Positions 20,138-30,817 are shown, counted from the first letter of the stretch. The stretch: DNA of 64,000 nucleotides from Pseudomonas resinovorans NBRC 106553 (GCF_000412695.1 NC_021499.1:6076001-6140000); one strand, 5' to 3'. A program made the numbers and translations. Notes: a model not told the origin generated them from the letters alone.

Positions 20138-21279
20138 TGACCGGCCTCCTTGGCCGGCTCGGAAGCCTCCGGCGCCTCATTGGCGGTGTCGCCGCCACCC
20201 GCGTTCGGATTGCGCTGCAGGTAGGCCTGCAACGCAGCCAGTGCCGGTGCGAGGTCGGGGGTCTGGACCTCGACGCGCTGGCCGGCCAGTTCGTCCAGGC
20301 GCGCCAGCAGGGCGCGGCTATCGGGGTTCTCCTCGTTGAAGTGCCCCTGGATGACTTCACGGGCCTGGCGCAGGGACTGCTGGTAGACCTGGGTCTGGCC
20401 ATGCAACGCGCCCCACTGCGCCTGCTCCAGCGCCAGCGACAGGGCGAGCCGCACCTGGGACAGGCTCTGTCCGGACAGCAGCGGCTTGATGTCCTGGCTG
20501 GCATCCAGCTGGATGCGGAAGTAGTGCGAGAGTTCTTCCAGCCACTCGGACCAGCGGCTGCGGCCGTCGCCTTCGGCGGCCATGTCCATCAGCACACCGC
20601 CCTTGTCCTCGAAGGCCGGCACCAGTGGATTGAGCTGGGCCGCCTGCTCGCGCAAGGCGCCGAGTTGCAGGAACAGCCCGGTGCGATCCGGTTGCTCGGT
20701 GCTGCGCAGGGCCACCAGGCCTTTCGCCAGCTGTTCACGGGCGGCGTACGCGGCGGGGTCATCCTGCTCGCGGAGAATCTCGTCGGCGGCCTGCACCAGC
20801 GCCGTGGCGCTGTGGATATCCTGCAGCGCCGACAGGCGCAGGCTGGCCAGGCGCAGCAGGTGCTCGGCCTCCGCCAGGCGCCAGTCCTTGCGGCTGGCGC
20901 CGAGGATGGTTTCCAGGCGTTGGCGCATCTGCTGCTGATCGCCCTGCAGGTCCATCAGCAGGCGGCGGCGCTCATCCAGCTCGGCGGCGCTGGGCAACGC
21001 CTCCAGGCGCTGGGTCAGTTGTTGCTCGCGCTGGGCCAGGGCGCGGGTCTGGCCACGGGCATCCTCGACCATGCTGAGCTGTTGCTGGTCACGGGCTTCC
21101 AGGCTGCGCACCTGCCAGAGGCCCCAGCCCCCCACGGCGACCCCGGCGGCGCCGAGCAGCAGGGCGAGCAGGGCCAGGCCGTTGCCTCGCGGTGCGGACC
21201 CGGTACTGGCGCTTGCAGGGGCGACGGGTTCGGCGGAGTCGGTGTGTTGCTCTTGCTTGGGGGCTTCTGCTTCGCTCAC
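20134..21279 (-). CDS. hemX: HemX family protein (uroporphyrinogen-III C-methyltransferase-like annotation)
   Basis: A 381-residue inner-membrane protein. An acidic, flexible N-terminus of about 35 residues is followed by one membrane span (LALLALLLGAAGVAVGGW, about 34-51) and a long coiled-coil/helical periplasmic region (for example ARGQTRALAQREQQLTQRLE). It is often annotated as a uroporphyrinogen methyltransferase, but it lacks the SAM-binding motifs of that enzyme; it is probably a scaffold for the hem operon. Start is GTG at 21279 with an AAGGATGG ribosome-binding region. hemD ends 16 nt upstream. Confidence 0.9.
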   Translation of the reverse strand: MSEAEAPKQEQHTDSAEPVAPASASTGSAPRGNGLALLALLLGAAGVAVGGWGLWQVRSLEARDQQQLSMVEDARGQTRALAQREQQLTQRLEALPSAAELDERRRLLMDLQGDQQQMRQRLETILGASRKDWRLAEAEHLLRLASLRLSALQDIHSATALVQAADEILREQDDPAAYAAREQLAKGLVALRSTEQPDRTGLFLQLGALREQAAQLNPLVPAFEDKGGVLMDMAAEGDGRSRWSEWLEELSHYFRIQLDASQDIKPLLSGQSLSQVRLALSLALEQAQWGALHGQTQVYQQSLRQAREVIQGHFNEENPDSRALLARLDELAGQRVEVQTPDLAPALAALQAYLQRNPNAGGGDTANEAPEASEPAKEAGQ

Positions 21280-21295
21280 GTATCCATCCTTCGAA

Positions 21296-22066
21296 TCAGG
21301 GGGCCGGCGCCGGGTGCTGCTCGAGCGCCGCCAACAAGGCCGTGGTACTGGCGCCACGGCAATCCACAACATTGCTCGCGCCCGCCTCGGCGGCCTGCTC
21401 GGCCACCCGCGGGCTGGGTACGAACAGGGTAAGACGGGCCAGTTCGGGCCAGGCATCGCCGGCCAGGCGCTGGAGGTTTTCCAGGCCCTGGCCACTGCTG
21501 ACCACCAGGCCATTCAGGCGTTCCGAGGCGACCCGCTGCACCAGGGTTCCCGCCGGATAGTCCGGCAGGCAGCGCCGATAGAGTTCCAGATAGTCGACCG
21601 TCACGCCTTGAGCGCGCAAGCGCTCGGCGAGGAAATCCCGACCACCTTCGCCACGCATGATCAGTACCCTGGGCTCTGCCGTGGCCAGGGCCTCGGCCAG
21701 CCGCGGCAGGGCCAGCAGGGCCTCGCTGTCGTCGCCGACCTCCGGCCAGGAAGTCGGCAAACCACGGTCTTCGAGCAGGCTTCCGGTGGCGGCGCCGACA
21801 CTGAACCAATGCTGCGCCGCCGGCGGTTGCGGCCAGTAGCGGTCGAGCAGTTGCAGGCCCAGGCGCGCGGCCGGCTTGCTCACCACCACGATGGCGCAGT
21901 AGCGGTCGAGCTCCGCGATCAGGCCGCGCTGCTCGGGGGTTTCTTCCAAGGGTTCGATGGCCAGCAGCGGCAGGCTGCTGCTGAACACCTGTTGCTCGGC
22001 CAGGGCCGCAGCCACGGCCTGGCACTCATCCAGGGGCCGCGTCAGCAGCAACCGCCAGTTCGTCAC
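21296..22066 (-). CDS. hemD: uroporphyrinogen-III synthase
   Basis: A 256-residue cytosolic enzyme that inverts ring D and closes hydroxymethylbilane to uroporphyrinogen III. Family hallmarks are the start [20 protein letters not shown], the interdomain segment [19 protein letters not shown] (about 127-145), and [16 protein letters not shown] (about 187-202). The start is GTG at 22066, overlapping the hemC stop codon (GTGA), which is the usual hemC-hemD coupling. Confidence 0.93.
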   Translation of the reverse strand: MTNWRLLLTRPLDECQAVAAALAEQQVFSSSLPLLAIEPLEETPEQRGLIAELDRYCAIVVVSKPAARLGLQLLDRYWPQPPAAQHWFSVGAATGSLLEDRGLPTSWPEVGDDSEALLALPRLAEALATAEPRVLIMRGEGGRDFLAERLRAQGVTVDYLELYRRCLPDYPAGTLVQRVASERLNGLVVSSGQGLENLQRLAGDAWPELARLTLFVPSPRVAEQAAEAGASNVVDCRGASTTALLAALEQHPAPAP

Positions 22067-23001
22067 GGGTGACCGGCCTCGCCGTAGACCACCTTGAGGA
22101 TGTCGCCGGCGCCCAGCTCCAGCAGTTCGTCGGCCACCTTGACACCCAGGGCCTCGGCATCGGCCACCGCGGCGCGGGCTTCGGCGCGCAGCAGCTGGCC
22201 GCCGTCGGGCTGACCAACCAGGCCGCGCAGCCAGAGCTGCTCGCCTTCGAGCACCGCGTAGCAGGCGATGGGTACCTGGCAGCCACCGTTCAGGTGCTTG
22301 TTCAGGGCACGCTCGGCGGTGACGCGTACGGCGGTATCCCGGTGGTGCAACGGCGCCAGCAGCGCATGGATCTCGCTGTCGGCGCTGCGGCACTCGATGC
22401 CCACGGCACCCTGGCCACCGGCCGGCAGGCTGTCCTCGACGCTGATGGAGGAGCGGATGCGATCTTCGAAACCGAGGCGGATCAGGCCGGCGGCGGCGAG
22501 GATGATGGCGTCGTATTCACCGGCGTCCAGCTTGGCCAGTCGGGTGTTCACGTTGCCGCGCAGGAACTGGATCTTGAGATCCGGCCGGCGCGCCAGCAAC
22601 TGGGCCTGGCGACGCAGGCTGGAGGTGCCGACCACGCTGCCGGCGGGCAGCGCGTCGAGGCTGTCGAAGCGATTGGAGACGAAGGCATCGCGCGGGTCTT
22701 CGCGCTCGCAGATGCAGTACAGGCCGAGGCCCTCGGGGAAGTCCATGGGCACGTCCTTCATGGAGTGCACGGCGATGTCGGCCTCGTTTTCCAGCAGGGC
22801 GGTTTCCAGCTCCTTCACGAACAGGCCCTTGCCGCCGATCTTCGCCAGGGGCGCGTCGAGCAGCTTGTCACCTTTGCTGACCATCGGCACCAGGCTGACC
22901 TTGAGGCCGGGGTGGGCCTCCTCGAGCCGGGCTTTGACGAATTCGGCCTGCCACAGGGCCAGGGCACTCTTGCGGGTGGCAATGCGGATCTCGCGGGACA
23001 T
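22063..23001 (-). CDS. hemC: porphobilinogen deaminase (hydroxymethylbilane synthase)
   Basis: A 312-residue enzyme polymerising four porphobilinogens into hydroxymethylbilane on a covalently bound dipyrromethane cofactor. The cofactor cysteine is in [11 protein letters not shown] near residue 242. Other blocks are [19 protein letters not shown] at the N-terminus, [11 protein letters not shown] near 84 and the arginine-rich [18 protein letters not shown] near 128-145. The start [12 protein letters not shown] gives the normal length of 313. algR lies 127 nt upstream on the same strand; an AT-rich TATTAT near 23030 could be a -10 for the hem operon. Confidence 0.97.
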   Translation of the reverse strand: MSREIRIATRKSALALWQAEFVKARLEEAHPGLKVSLVPMVSKGDKLLDAPLAKIGGKGLFVKELETALLENEADIAVHSMKDVPMDFPEGLGLYCICEREDPRDAFVSNRFDSLDALPAGSVVGTSSLRRQAQLLARRPDLKIQFLRGNVNTRLAKLDAGEYDAIILAAAGLIRLGFEDRIRSSISVEDSLPAGGQGAVGIECRSADSEIHALLAPLHHRDTAVRVTAERALNKHLNGGCQVPIACYAVLEGEQLWLRGLVGQPDGGQLLRAEARAAVADAEALGVKVADELLELGAGDILKVVYGEAGHP

Positions 23002-23128
23002 GATCACTTCCGGAAACGTTAATGCCCGGAATAATAACAGGCCCGCGCACTGCAAGGGCGCGGGCGCTTGTCGCGCAGCGACACGGGCTGTCCGGGAAAC
23101 GCAGCGGGCAGGGCCCGAGGTTCCGTGG

Positions 23129-23875
23129 CTACAGGTTGTTCATCAGCTTGCGCACGCCAGCGACGTGCCGGCGGCTGACGGTCAGCGCCTCTCCGTTCAT
23201 GCCCTTGAGGTAGAGCTGGAAGTGCCCGAGCGGGGTGCGCTGCAGGCGCTCGATCCGCTCGCGGGCCACCAGGGCATTGCGGTGGATGCGCACGAAGCGG
23301 TCACCGAACTCGTCCTCCAGCGCCTTCAAGGGTTCGTCCAGCAGGACCTCGCCGTGTTCGTGGCGCAAGGTCACGTACTTGTGGTCGGCGATGAAGAAGA
23401 TCACCTGGTCCAGGGGGATCAGCTCGATCCCTTTCCGGGTGCGGGCGCTGATGTGGCTTCGGGGACCGCTCCCGCTGACCGCGGCAGGACGGGTCAGCGC
23501 AGCGAGTTGCACACGGTTGGGTCGCTCGGCCTTCTTCAGTGCCTCGGCCAGGGACTCCGAACGCACCGGTTTGACCAGGTAGCCCACGGCACTGACCTGG
23601 AAGGCCTCCAGGGCGAACTCGTCATGGGCCGTGCAGAAGATCACCGCCGGCGGCGCCTCTTTCTCGCATAGCCTGGCGGCCACTTGCAGCCCGTCCAGAC
23701 CTGGCATGCGAATGTCCAGCAGGACCACATCCGGTTTCAGGCTGTCGATCAGGGTGAGCGCCTCCTCGCCATTGCTGGCGGCAGGCTCCAGTACTCGGTA
23801 TCCCTCGAGGTCGCCGACCAGGCGGCTGAGGCGCTCGCGGGCAAGGGGTTCATCGTCGACGATCAGGACATTCAT
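23129..23875 (-). CDS. algR: response regulator AlgR
   Basis: A 248-residue two-component regulator. An N-terminal receiver (residues 1-120) carries the phospho-acceptor Asp54 in [13 protein letters not shown], and a C-terminal LytTR DNA-binding domain (about 140-245) contains [20 protein letters not shown] and [11 protein letters not shown]. AlgR controls alginate synthesis, twitching motility through fimU-pilVWXY1Y2E, rhamnolipids and cyanide production in P. aeruginosa. Length is identical to AlgR (248). Its ATG overlaps the algZ stop codon (ATGA), so it should be co-translated with its partner. Confidence 0.96.
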   Translation of the reverse strand: MNVLIVDDEPLARERLSRLVGDLEGYRVLEPAASNGEEALTLIDSLKPDVVLLDIRMPGLDGLQVAARLCEKEAPPAVIFCTAHDEFALEAFQVSAVGYLVKPVRSESLAEALKKAERPNRVQLAALTRPAAVSGSGPRSHISARTRKGIELIPLDQVIFFIADHKYVTLRHEHGEVLLDEPLKALEDEFGDRFVRIHRNALVARERIERLQRTPLGHFQLYLKGMNGEALTVSRRHVAGVRKLMNNL

Positions 23876-24963
23876 ATCGCACGGGCTTCCTGCGTGAGTC
23901 TCGCACAAGGATAGCGTAGACAGGTGAAGTGGCGGCCGTCACGGCGCTCCACGCTGAGACTTGCCCGCGGCCCGAAAAGTGCCGTCAGGCGGGCGTCGAT
24001 ATTGCGTAGAGCCTGCTGGGTTCCCCGCGACGGTGACTGCCCCTGGACCTCTTCGTAAGGGTTGCTTACGCAGAGGCGGAACATGCCGTCGCGGTAATCC
24101 GCTTCGATGCGTACCAGCCCCCCTTCGATGCGCGGCTGGATGCCATGGATCAGGGCGTTCTCCAGCAAAGGCTGCAGCGTCAACTGGGGGATGGGCAGAT
24201 CATCCGGTACTTCATCCACCTGCCAATCCAACTGTAGCCGTTCTCCGAGCCGATATTGCTCGATCGACAGATATCGTTTCGCCAGTTCCACTTCCTCGCC
24301 CCAGTCCACCAGGGTGCCGGGCTTGGCCAGGCTGGCGCGAAAGATGTCGGAAAGATCGAGCACGGCCTGCTCGGCCTTGTCCGGATCGATCACTACCAGG
24401 CTGGCGATGCTGTTCAGGCTGTTGAACAGGAAGTGCGGGCGGATGCGCGCCTGCAGGGACTCGATGCGTGCCCTGAGCTCGGCCTGCTGCTGCTTGCGCC
24501 ACTGGCTTTGCAGGTAGAAGTAGCGCAACAGCAGCGCCGACATGATCAGGCTGATCAGCCCGTGGCGCAGGTAGAGGTTGACCTCGCCGTCCCGTGGCAG
24601 CGGCCCGCCGAGGTCGAAGTGGTCGGCCACCGCCGTGCCGGCCAGCGTCAGGCCCACCACCAGGGCGCAGCAGATGCCGCCGGCCAGCGCCGCGCGCAAG
24701 CGCGCCAGCAAGGGCCGCAGCTGGCAGAGCAACGCGGCCGACAGCAGCACGATCCATTGCACGAACAGGGAGGTCAGGGCCAGGCGCACCCAGTTGAAAC
24801 TGGGCAGCATGGGTTCGGCCAGCACCAGTACCAGCACCAGCAACTCGGCCAGCAGCACCAGCCCGAGCAGCGCCTCGGGCAGGCAAAGCTCCGGCAGGAA
24901 GAAATCGTCGCTTGCGGCTCTGGAACGCGCTTTCTTTTTCAGGCGCTTCGGCATCCCGGACAT
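23872..24963 (-). CDS. algZ: sensor AlgZ (FimS), LytS/YehU-type histidine kinase
   Basis: A 363-residue membrane sensor paired with AlgR. Four to five hydrophobic spans occupy residues about 25-165. The kinase domain carries the phospho-acceptor block [20 protein letters not shown] with its histidine near residue 190, typical of unorthodox LytS-type kinases. [18 protein letters not shown] is the N-box, while the classical G1/G2 glycine boxes are weak, as reported for FimS. Two starts are possible: ATG 24963 after TTTTGGGGAT, or ATG 24954 three codons later. argH is divergent. Confidence 0.93.
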   Translation of the reverse strand: MSGMPKRLKKKARSRAASDDFFLPELCLPEALLGLVLLAELLVLVLVLAEPMLPSFNWVRLALTSLFVQWIVLLSAALLCQLRPLLARLRAALAGGICCALVVGLTLAGTAVADHFDLGGPLPRDGEVNLYLRHGLISLIMSALLLRYFYLQSQWRKQQQAELRARIESLQARIRPHFLFNSLNSIASLVVIDPDKAEQAVLDLSDIFRASLAKPGTLVDWGEEVELAKRYLSIEQYRLGERLQLDWQVDEVPDDLPIPQLTLQPLLENALIHGIQPRIEGGLVRIEADYRDGMFRLCVSNPYEEVQGQSPSRGTQQALRNIDARLTALFGPRASLSVERRDGRHFTCLRYPCARLTQEARAI

Positions 24964-25172
24964 ATCCCCAAAAGCCCAGCTGGCGACTAGCCAGGATCGC
25001 CGGGCAAAAGCCTGTACTGAACCATCAAACCCGCGAAACTTCCGTGAAGGGCGCGGCAAACTGCCCAACCCCCGACCGGACAGGCCGCGCCGGTTTTTCC
25101 GGCAACACTGTTATTATCGACGGTATTTTCCGGCCCATCGGCTTTCTTTCACCTTCCTCACCGAGTGAACCC

Positions 25173-26567
25173 ATGAGCACTGACAAGACCAACCAGTCCT
25201 GGGGTGGCCGCTTCAGCGAGCCCGTCGACGCTTTCGTCGCCCGCTTCACCGCTTCCGTCGACTTCGACAAGCGCCTGTATCGCCACGACATCATGGGCTC
25301 CATAGCCCATGCCACCATGCTGGCACAGGTCGGCGTACTCAGCACGGCCGAGCGCGACACCATCATCGACGGCCTGAAGCAGATCCAGGGCGAGATCGAG
25401 GCGGGCAGCTTCGACTGGCGCGTGGACCTGGAAGACGTGCACATGAACATCGAGGCGCGCCTGACCGACCGCATCGGAGTCACCGGCAAGAAGCTGCACA
25501 CCGGCCGCTCGCGCAACGACCAGGTGGCCACCGACATCCGCCTGTGGCTGCGCGACGAGATCGACACCATCCTCGGCGAAATCACCCGCCTGCAGCAGGG
25601 CCTGCTTGGCCTGGCCGAGGCGGAAGCCGACACCATCATGCCCGGCTTCACCCATCTGCAGACCGCGCAGCCGGTGACCTTCGGCCATCACCTGCTGGCC
25701 TGGTTCGAGATGCTCAGCCGCGACCACGAGCGCCTGGTGGACTGCCGCAAGCGGGTCAACCGCATGCCGCTGGGCTCGGCCGCCCTGGCCGGCACCACCT
25801 ACCCGATCCAGCGCGAAGTCACCTGCCAGCTGCTGGGCTTCGACGCCGTCGGCGGCAACTCCCTGGACGGCGTGTCCGACCGTGACTTCGCCATCGAATT
25901 CTGCGCCGCCGCGTCCCTGGCGATGATGCACCTGTCGCGCTTCTCCGAAGAGCTGGTGCTCTGGACCAGCGCCCAGTTCCAGTTCATCGACCTGCCCGAC
26001 CGCTTCTGCACCGGCTCCTCGATCATGCCGCAGAAGAAGAACCCCGACGTGCCCGAGCTGGTGCGCGGCAAGTCCGGCCGGGTGTTCGGCGCCCTCACCG
26101 GCCTGCTGACCCTGATGAAGGGCCAGCCGCTGGCCTACAACAAGGACAACCAGGAAGACAAGGAACCGCTGTTCGACGCCGCCGACACCCTGCGCGACTC
26201 CCTGCGCGCCTTCGCCGACATGGTCCCGGCCATCAAGCCCAAGCGCGAGATCATGCGCGAGGCGGCCCGCCGTGGCTTCTCCACCGCCACCGACCTCGCC
26301 GACTACCTGGTGCGCAAGGGCCTGCCCTTCCGCGACTGCCACGAGATCGTCGGCCACGCGGTGAAGTACGGCGTGGACACCAGCAAGGACCTGGCCGAGA
26401 TGAGCCTGGACGAACTGCGCCAGTTCAGCGACCAGATCGGCGACGACGTCTTCGCCGTGCTGACCCTGGAAGGCTCGGTCAACGCCCGTGACCACATCGG
26501 CGGCACCGCACCGAACCAGGTCCGCGCCGCCGTGCAGCGCGGCAAGGATCTGCTCGCCAGCCGCTGA
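25173..26567 (+). CDS. argH: argininosuccinate lyase
   Basis: A 464-residue enzyme of the fumarase/aspartase superfamily that splits argininosuccinate to arginine and fumarate, the last step of arginine synthesis. The signature loop [20 protein letters not shown] near residue 280 includes the catalytic serine, and [13 protein letters not shown] near 110 and [20 protein letters not shown] near 155 are the other conserved regions. The start [12 protein letters not shown] gives the usual length. The upstream 209 nt shared with algZ are AT-rich near 25100-25130 (TATTAT), a probable promoter. Confidence 0.97.
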   Translation: MSTDKTNQSWGGRFSEPVDAFVARFTASVDFDKRLYRHDIMGSIAHATMLAQVGVLSTAERDTIIDGLKQIQGEIEAGSFDWRVDLEDVHMNIEARLTDRIGVTGKKLHTGRSRNDQVATDIRLWLRDEIDTILGEITRLQQGLLGLAEAEADTIMPGFTHLQTAQPVTFGHHLLAWFEMLSRDHERLVDCRKRVNRMPLGSAALAGTTYPIQREVTCQLLGFDAVGGNSLDGVSDRDFAIEFCAAASLAMMHLSRFSEELVLWTSAQFQFIDLPDRFCTGSSIMPQKKNPDVPELVRGKSGRVFGALTGLLTLMKGQPLAYNKDNQEDKEPLFDAADTLRDSLRAFADMVPAIKPKREIMREAARRGFSTATDLADYLVRKGLPFRDCHEIVGHAVKYGVDTSKDLAEMSLDELRQFSDQIGDDVFAVLTLEGSVNARDHIGGTAPNQVRAAVQRGKDLLASR

Positions 26568-26581
26568 GAAAGACCCACGCC

Positions 26582-27202
26582 ATGGACAGGCAACACGACT
26601 GGCCGGGTTCGCCCGGCCAGCGCATTTCCATCGTCGGCTGCTCGGGTTCGGGCAAGACCACCCTGGCGCGCGCGCTTGCCGCCTTGCTGGACCACCCGCA
26701 CATCGAGCTCGACGCGATCTTCCACCAGCCCGGCTGGCAGCCCCTGCCCAGGGGGGAGTTCCGCAGCCGCGTCGCCAACGCCCTGGCCGGCGAACGCTGG
26801 ATAGTCGAAGGCAGCTACGGCGCCGTGCGCCCGGAAGTGCTGGCCCGCGCCGACACCCAGATCTGGCTCGACCCACCGCGCCTCGACGTGCTGCGCAACC
26901 TGGTGCTGCGCAGCGCCAGCCGGGTGCTGCTGCGCACGCGCCTGTGGAACGGCAACCGCGAACGCCTGGGCAACCTCCTCAGTCTCGACCCCAACCGCTC
27001 CATCATCCTCTGGGGCTGGACCCGTCACGCCCTCTACCGCGAACGCTTTCGCGAAGAGCACGAGAATCCGGAACTGGCGGGCATCCGCCGCATACGCCTG
27101 GGTTCACGCCGGGAAGTCAGGGCCTTCCTGCACGCACTGCGCCAGCAGTCCCGCCCCGGGCATGGCACACTCCCGCCATCGCAACCGAGAACCCCGCCAT
27201 GA
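26582..27202 (+). CDS. small P-loop NTPase, FlaR/adenylate kinase-like
   Basis: A 206-residue protein with a clear Walker A, ISIVGCSGSGKTTLARALA (residues about 15-33). IELDAIFHQPGWQP follows, and an arginine/glutamate lid-like helix region lies near ALYRERFREEHENPE. This resembles adenylate kinase-related proteins annotated as DNA topology modulation protein FlaR; that name rests on one report and should not be taken literally. Likely a nucleotide or small-molecule kinase. It follows argH by 14 nt and overlaps the next gene by 4 nt (ATGA), so the three are probably one transcript. Confidence 0.75.
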   Translation: MDRQHDWPGSPGQRISIVGCSGSGKTTLARALAALLDHPHIELDAIFHQPGWQPLPRGEFRSRVANALAGERWIVEGSYGAVRPEVLARADTQIWLDPPRLDVLRNLVLRSASRVLLRTRLWNGNRERLGNLLSLDPNRSIILWGWTRHALYRERFREEHENPELAGIRRIRLGSRREVRAFLHALRQQSRPGHGTLPPSQPRTPP

Positions 27203-27477
27203 CCGACGACATTGATGATGGCGAAGAAGCCTTCGCCGAAAGCACCCTGATCCAGGCCATCGAGAACCAGATCGAGGCCGACGAGCCGCCCGCTGCCCGC
27301 GCCACCTTCAACAAGCTCACCCTGGTGGGCTACGAGCGCGAGGAAATCCTCCAGCTGATGGCCCTGGTCCTGGCCCACGAGATCGACGCCATGCTCAAGG
27401 CCGACCGCCCATTCGACGGTCAATGGTACGAAAGGGCCTTGCGGGCGCTACCGGACCTGCCGGAAGATCAGGCCTGA
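27199..27477 (+). CDS. small conserved acidic protein, function unknown
   Basis: A 92-residue, acidic (pI probably below 5), predominantly helical protein: an acidic N-terminus (MTDDIDDGEEAFAES), then a helix-rich body (TLVGYEREEILQLMALVLAH) and EIDAMLKADRPFDGQWYERA. No signal peptide or membrane span. I do not recognise a named domain. The ATG overlaps the preceding kinase-like gene stop (ATGA), which supports both the gene and this start. Confidence 0.7.
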   Translation: MTDDIDDGEEAFAESTLIQAIENQIEADEPPAARATFNKLTLVGYEREEILQLMALVLAHEIDAMLKADRPFDGQWYERALRALPDLPEDQA

Positions 27478-27558
27478 CGTCACCTACACTCCAAAGTCTC
27501 CAGATTCCGGCCGGCACAAGCGCCGGCCTTTGCGGTACAACAAGAACAAGGAGCGACC

Positions 27559-27801
27559 ATGGTCTTCACCCCCGAACTCATTGCCGAATTCGAACTGCTG
27601 GCCCTGTTCAACCTGGACAACACCCAGGAGGGCATCAAGGTCCACAACAGCGCCAATCCCAAGGCCCAGGCCGCGGTGATGCGCTTGCACCAGAAAGGCC
27701 TGATCACCCAGGCCGATGGCGGCTACCTGACCAGCCTTGGCCTGGACGCCGCCGAACACGTCCAGGCCCTGCGCACCATCCTCCTGCCCGAACCCGCCTG
27801 A
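27559..27801 (+). CDS. TIGR02647 family small protein
   Basis: An 80-residue protein matching the uncharacterised TIGR02647 family. It reads FTPELIAEFELLALFNLDNT at the start and has a winged-helix-like second half (AAVMRLHQKGLITQADGGYL). That region resembles the DNA-recognition part of small regulatory proteins, but no DNA-binding role is established. AAGGAG precedes the ATG by 7 nt. It follows the small acidic gene by 81 nt and precedes cyaA. Confidence 0.75.
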   Translation: MVFTPELIAEFELLALFNLDNTQEGIKVHNSANPKAQAAVMRLHQKGLITQADGGYLTSLGLDAAEHVQALRTILLPEPA

Positions 27802-27906
27802 CTTTCCCGCTGCTCAAGTCGGCGACATTCCAGGCGATACAATGCGGACGCCTGCCGGTAGCAAATGCTGCCGGCCAGGCCGCCAGCATCGGGACATGAG
27901 CAGAGC

Positions 27907-30744
27907 ATGACGCGCACCCAGGAAATCCGCCCGGATATCGACGACGGCATCGACCGCAAGGTCCTCGCACAACTGCGAGCCCGCTTCCTCAAGGTCAACA
28001 GCGGCCGCCTGGCGCGCGCCATGCAGGCGTTGTCCACGCGCCAGGAACTGGTCCTCAAGCTGTTGCCGCTGCTGTTCCACGTCAATCACCCGCTGTTGCC
28101 GGGCTATGTCTCCGGCACCACGCCGGCCGGGGTCGCCGCCTTCGAGCCCGACGACGAACTACTGGCCGAAGCCCAGCGGCTGACCCGCTCCTTTGCCTAC
28201 AAGCCGCGCCGCGGCCCGCAACCCACACCGATTCACGGCCTGTTCCTGATGGGCAGCCTGGGCACCATCGCCCAGGCCGAACAGAGCGACATGGACATCT
28301 GGGTCTGCCACGCGCCGGAACTGGACGCCGCCGCCACCGCCGAACTGCAGCGCAAGTGCAGCGCCCTGGAAGAATGGGCCGCGAGCCAGGGCGCCGAAGC
28401 GCACTTCTTCCTGATCGATCCGCAACGCTTCACCCAGGGCGCGCGCGAGGCGCGCCTGACCTCCGATGATTGCGGCACCACCCAGCATTACCTGCTGCTG
28501 GACGAGTTCTACCGCACCGCCATCTGGCTGGCCGGGCGTACCCCGCTCTGGTGGCTGGTGCCGGTGTACGAGGAGGCACGCTACGCCGAGTACGCCCAGA
28601 CCCTGGTGTCCAAGCGCTTCATCCGTGCCGACGAGGTGCTCGACCTCGGCCACCTTGCGCAGATCCCACCCGGCGAATTCATCGGCGCCAGCATGTGGCA
28701 GCTCTACAAGGGCATCGAGTCGCCCTACAAGTCGGTGCTCAAGCTGCTGCTCACCGAGGTCTACGCCAGCGAGCACCCACGGGTGGCCTGCCTGTCCCTG
28801 CGCTTCAAGGAGGCGGTCTACGCCAACCGCCTGGACCTGGACGAGCTGGACCCCTACATGGTGGTCTACCGCCGCCTGGAGGAATACCTGCGCGGGCGCA
28901 ACGAGACCGAGCGCCTGGAGCTGATCCGCCGTTGCCTCTACCTGAAGGTGAACAAGAAGCTCAGCCGCCCGCCGCGCAACCGCAGCAAGAGCTGGCAGCG
29001 CCTGCTGCTGGAGCGCCTGACGGCCGAGTGGCACTGGCAGCATCGGCAGCTGGCGATGCTCGACAGCCGTAGCCAGTGGAAAGTCCGCCAGGTGCTGGCC
29101 GAGCGTCGCGCCCTGGTCAACGAGCTGACCTACAGCTACCGCTTCCTGTCCCAGTTCTCCCGCACCGAGCAGGCCAGCGGCACCCTCAGCAGCCGTGACC
29201 TGGGCGTGCTCGGCCGACGCCTCTACGCCGCCTTCGAGCGCAAGGCCGGCAAGGTGGAATTCATCAACCCCGGGATCGCCCCGGACATCGCCGAAGACAC
29301 CCTCACCCTGGTGCAATGCCCAAGCCCGGATGCCGCTGGCGACACCCAGTGGGCGCTCTACTCCGGCAGCCTCAATGCCCTCGAATGGCAGGACTTCGCC
29401 CCGATCAAGCGCAGCCGCGAGCTGGTTCCGCTGCTCGCCTGGTGCCACCGCAACGGCGTGATCGACAGCGGCACCCGCCTCTCCCTGCACCCGGGCACCA
29501 GCGATCTCAGCGAACACGAACTGCTCAACCTCCTGGCCAGCCTGCAGCAATCCTTCCCCCAGCCCCAGGGCGCGGTGGATGAAAACGCCTTGCTGCGCGC
29601 CGGGGTGCCGGCCGAGGTCCTGCTGCTGGTGAACGTCGGGATCGACCCGCTACGACAGCACAGCCAGAAGAACCAGCACCTGACCACCGAACGCACCGAC
29701 GCCCTGGGCTACTCCGGGGTGCGCGAAAACCTGGTGGTCACCATCGACCAGGTCAGCCTTAACAGCTGGAACGAGTTGCTGGTCAGCCGTTACGAAGGTG
29801 CGGACGCCCTGCTCGCCTGCCTCGGCGACTACCTCAATGCCCTGCCCGCCGATCGCGGCCGGCCCGGACTGCGGGTGCGCTGCTTCTGCCGCAACCGCGC
29901 CCAGGCCATCGCCCAACGCGTGCAGGAACTCTTCGACGAAACCCAGGCGCTGCTCGGTGCCGCCGGCGTGCCGCGCTTCCTGCTGCAGATCCAGCAGCGT
30001 TTCCATGTGCTGCAGCTGGAGCCGAACCGGGTCAGCCACGCCAGCCTGCCCGACCTGCCGGCGCTGGTGGAGCACCTGGGCCGCGACCTGCCGGGCTACA
30101 GCCCGTTGCAACTGGACCGCCACGCCCTCGCGGAGCAGGACTTGGCGCTGGTGCTGCCGGTAGGCCGCCCCGACTGCATCCAGGTGTTCTACCGGGTGGA
30201 CGGCGACAGCGCCGAGATCAACCTGCTGGACGAGCACAACGCGCTGTGGCGCCAGCGCCTGCCGTACCGCGACGAACAGAGCCTGCTGACGCCGTTGCAG
30301 CGTTTCCTGCAGTCGTTGCTTTACCGGCGCAACGCCCTGCTGCCGCTGGACAGCCCGCAGACCCCGGCGGCGCTGGAGATCATCTACTACGAAGTGGTGC
30401 GCCAGGGCCGCAAGCTGGAGCGGCGCGCGGCGCCTTCGGCGGCGGTTTCCCATCCCTTCTACGACGTGCAGGCCATCGTCGAGCCGGCGGAACCGGGCCT
30501 GGTCCACGTGACCCTCTACTGCAACCACCGGGAATTTTCCGAGCTGGAATATGGCGCGGGCCTGTTCGCCGCCGTAGCCCGGCACATCCTCGCCCAGCGC
30601 CGCGAGCCGGAACGCTATCCCTGCTACATCACCGACCTGGACCTGTCGCGGGTGCCCGGCAAAGGCCAGGCGCAGACGGTCCACTACCTGCGCTACAAGG
30701 TCGAGCTGGAAGATCGGTTGAACCGCGCGTTGCGTGATAGCTGA
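27907..30744 (+). CDS. cyaA: class I adenylate cyclase CyaA
   Basis: A 945-residue class I (enterobacterial-type) adenylate cyclase, which makes cAMP for the Crp homologue Vfr. The N-terminal catalytic half has GLFLMGSLGTIAQAEQSDMD near residue 110, with the paired aspartates and serine of the nucleotidyltransferase fold, and GEFIGASMWQLYKGIESPYK near 255. The C-terminal half is the regulatory region that in E. coli responds to the glucose phosphotransferase system. The start MTRTQEIRPD gives the expected length. A TACAAT -10-like element lies at 27838-27843. The gene is convergent with rnk. Confidence 0.95.
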   Translation: MTRTQEIRPDIDDGIDRKVLAQLRARFLKVNSGRLARAMQALSTRQELVLKLLPLLFHVNHPLLPGYVSGTTPAGVAAFEPDDELLAEAQRLTRSFAYKPRRGPQPTPIHGLFLMGSLGTIAQAEQSDMDIWVCHAPELDAAATAELQRKCSALEEWAASQGAEAHFFLIDPQRFTQGAREARLTSDDCGTTQHYLLLDEFYRTAIWLAGRTPLWWLVPVYEEARYAEYAQTLVSKRFIRADEVLDLGHLAQIPPGEFIGASMWQLYKGIESPYKSVLKLLLTEVYASEHPRVACLSLRFKEAVYANRLDLDELDPYMVVYRRLEEYLRGRNETERLELIRRCLYLKVNKKLSRPPRNRSKSWQRLLLERLTAEWHWQHRQLAMLDSRSQWKVRQVLAERRALVNELTYSYRFLSQFSRTEQASGTLSSRDLGVLGRRLYAAFERKAGKVEFINPGIAPDIAEDTLTLVQCPSPDAAGDTQWALYSGSLNALEWQDFAPIKRSRELVPLLAWCHRNGVIDSGTRLSLHPGTSDLSEHELLNLLASLQQSFPQPQGAVDENALLRAGVPAEVLLLVNVGIDPLRQHSQKNQHLTTERTDALGYSGVRENLVVTIDQVSLNSWNELLVSRYEGADALLACLGDYLNALPADRGRPGLRVRCFCRNRAQAIAQRVQELFDETQALLGAAGVPRFLLQIQQRFHVLQLEPNRVSHASLPDLPALVEHLGRDLPGYSPLQLDRHALAEQDLALVLPVGRPDCIQVFYRVDGDSAEINLLDEHNALWRQRLPYRDEQSLLTPLQRFLQSLLYRRNALLPLDSPQTPAALEIIYYEVVRQGRKLERRAAPSAAVSHPFYDVQAIVEPAEPGLVHVTLYCNHREFSELEYGAGLFAAVARHILAQRREPERYPCYITDLDLSRVPGKGQAQTVHYLRYKVELEDRLNRALRDS

Positions 30745-30761
30745 AGCGGCGTGGGTGTTGC

Positions 30762-30796
30762 GGGAGCGATCTCGATCGAGGATGAATTCGCTCCCA
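30762..30796. repeat. REP-like palindrome (family C) between cyaA and rnk
   Basis: GGGAGCGA ... TTCGCTCCC arms separated by an 18-nt centre, 17 nt after the cyaA stop. The same GGAGCGA...TTCGCTCC design recurs at 54090-54129 and, as GGGGCGA arms, at 37676-37770. Confidence 0.65.
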
Positions 30797-30817
30797 CGGC
30801 CCCTGGTCGGGCGGGGA

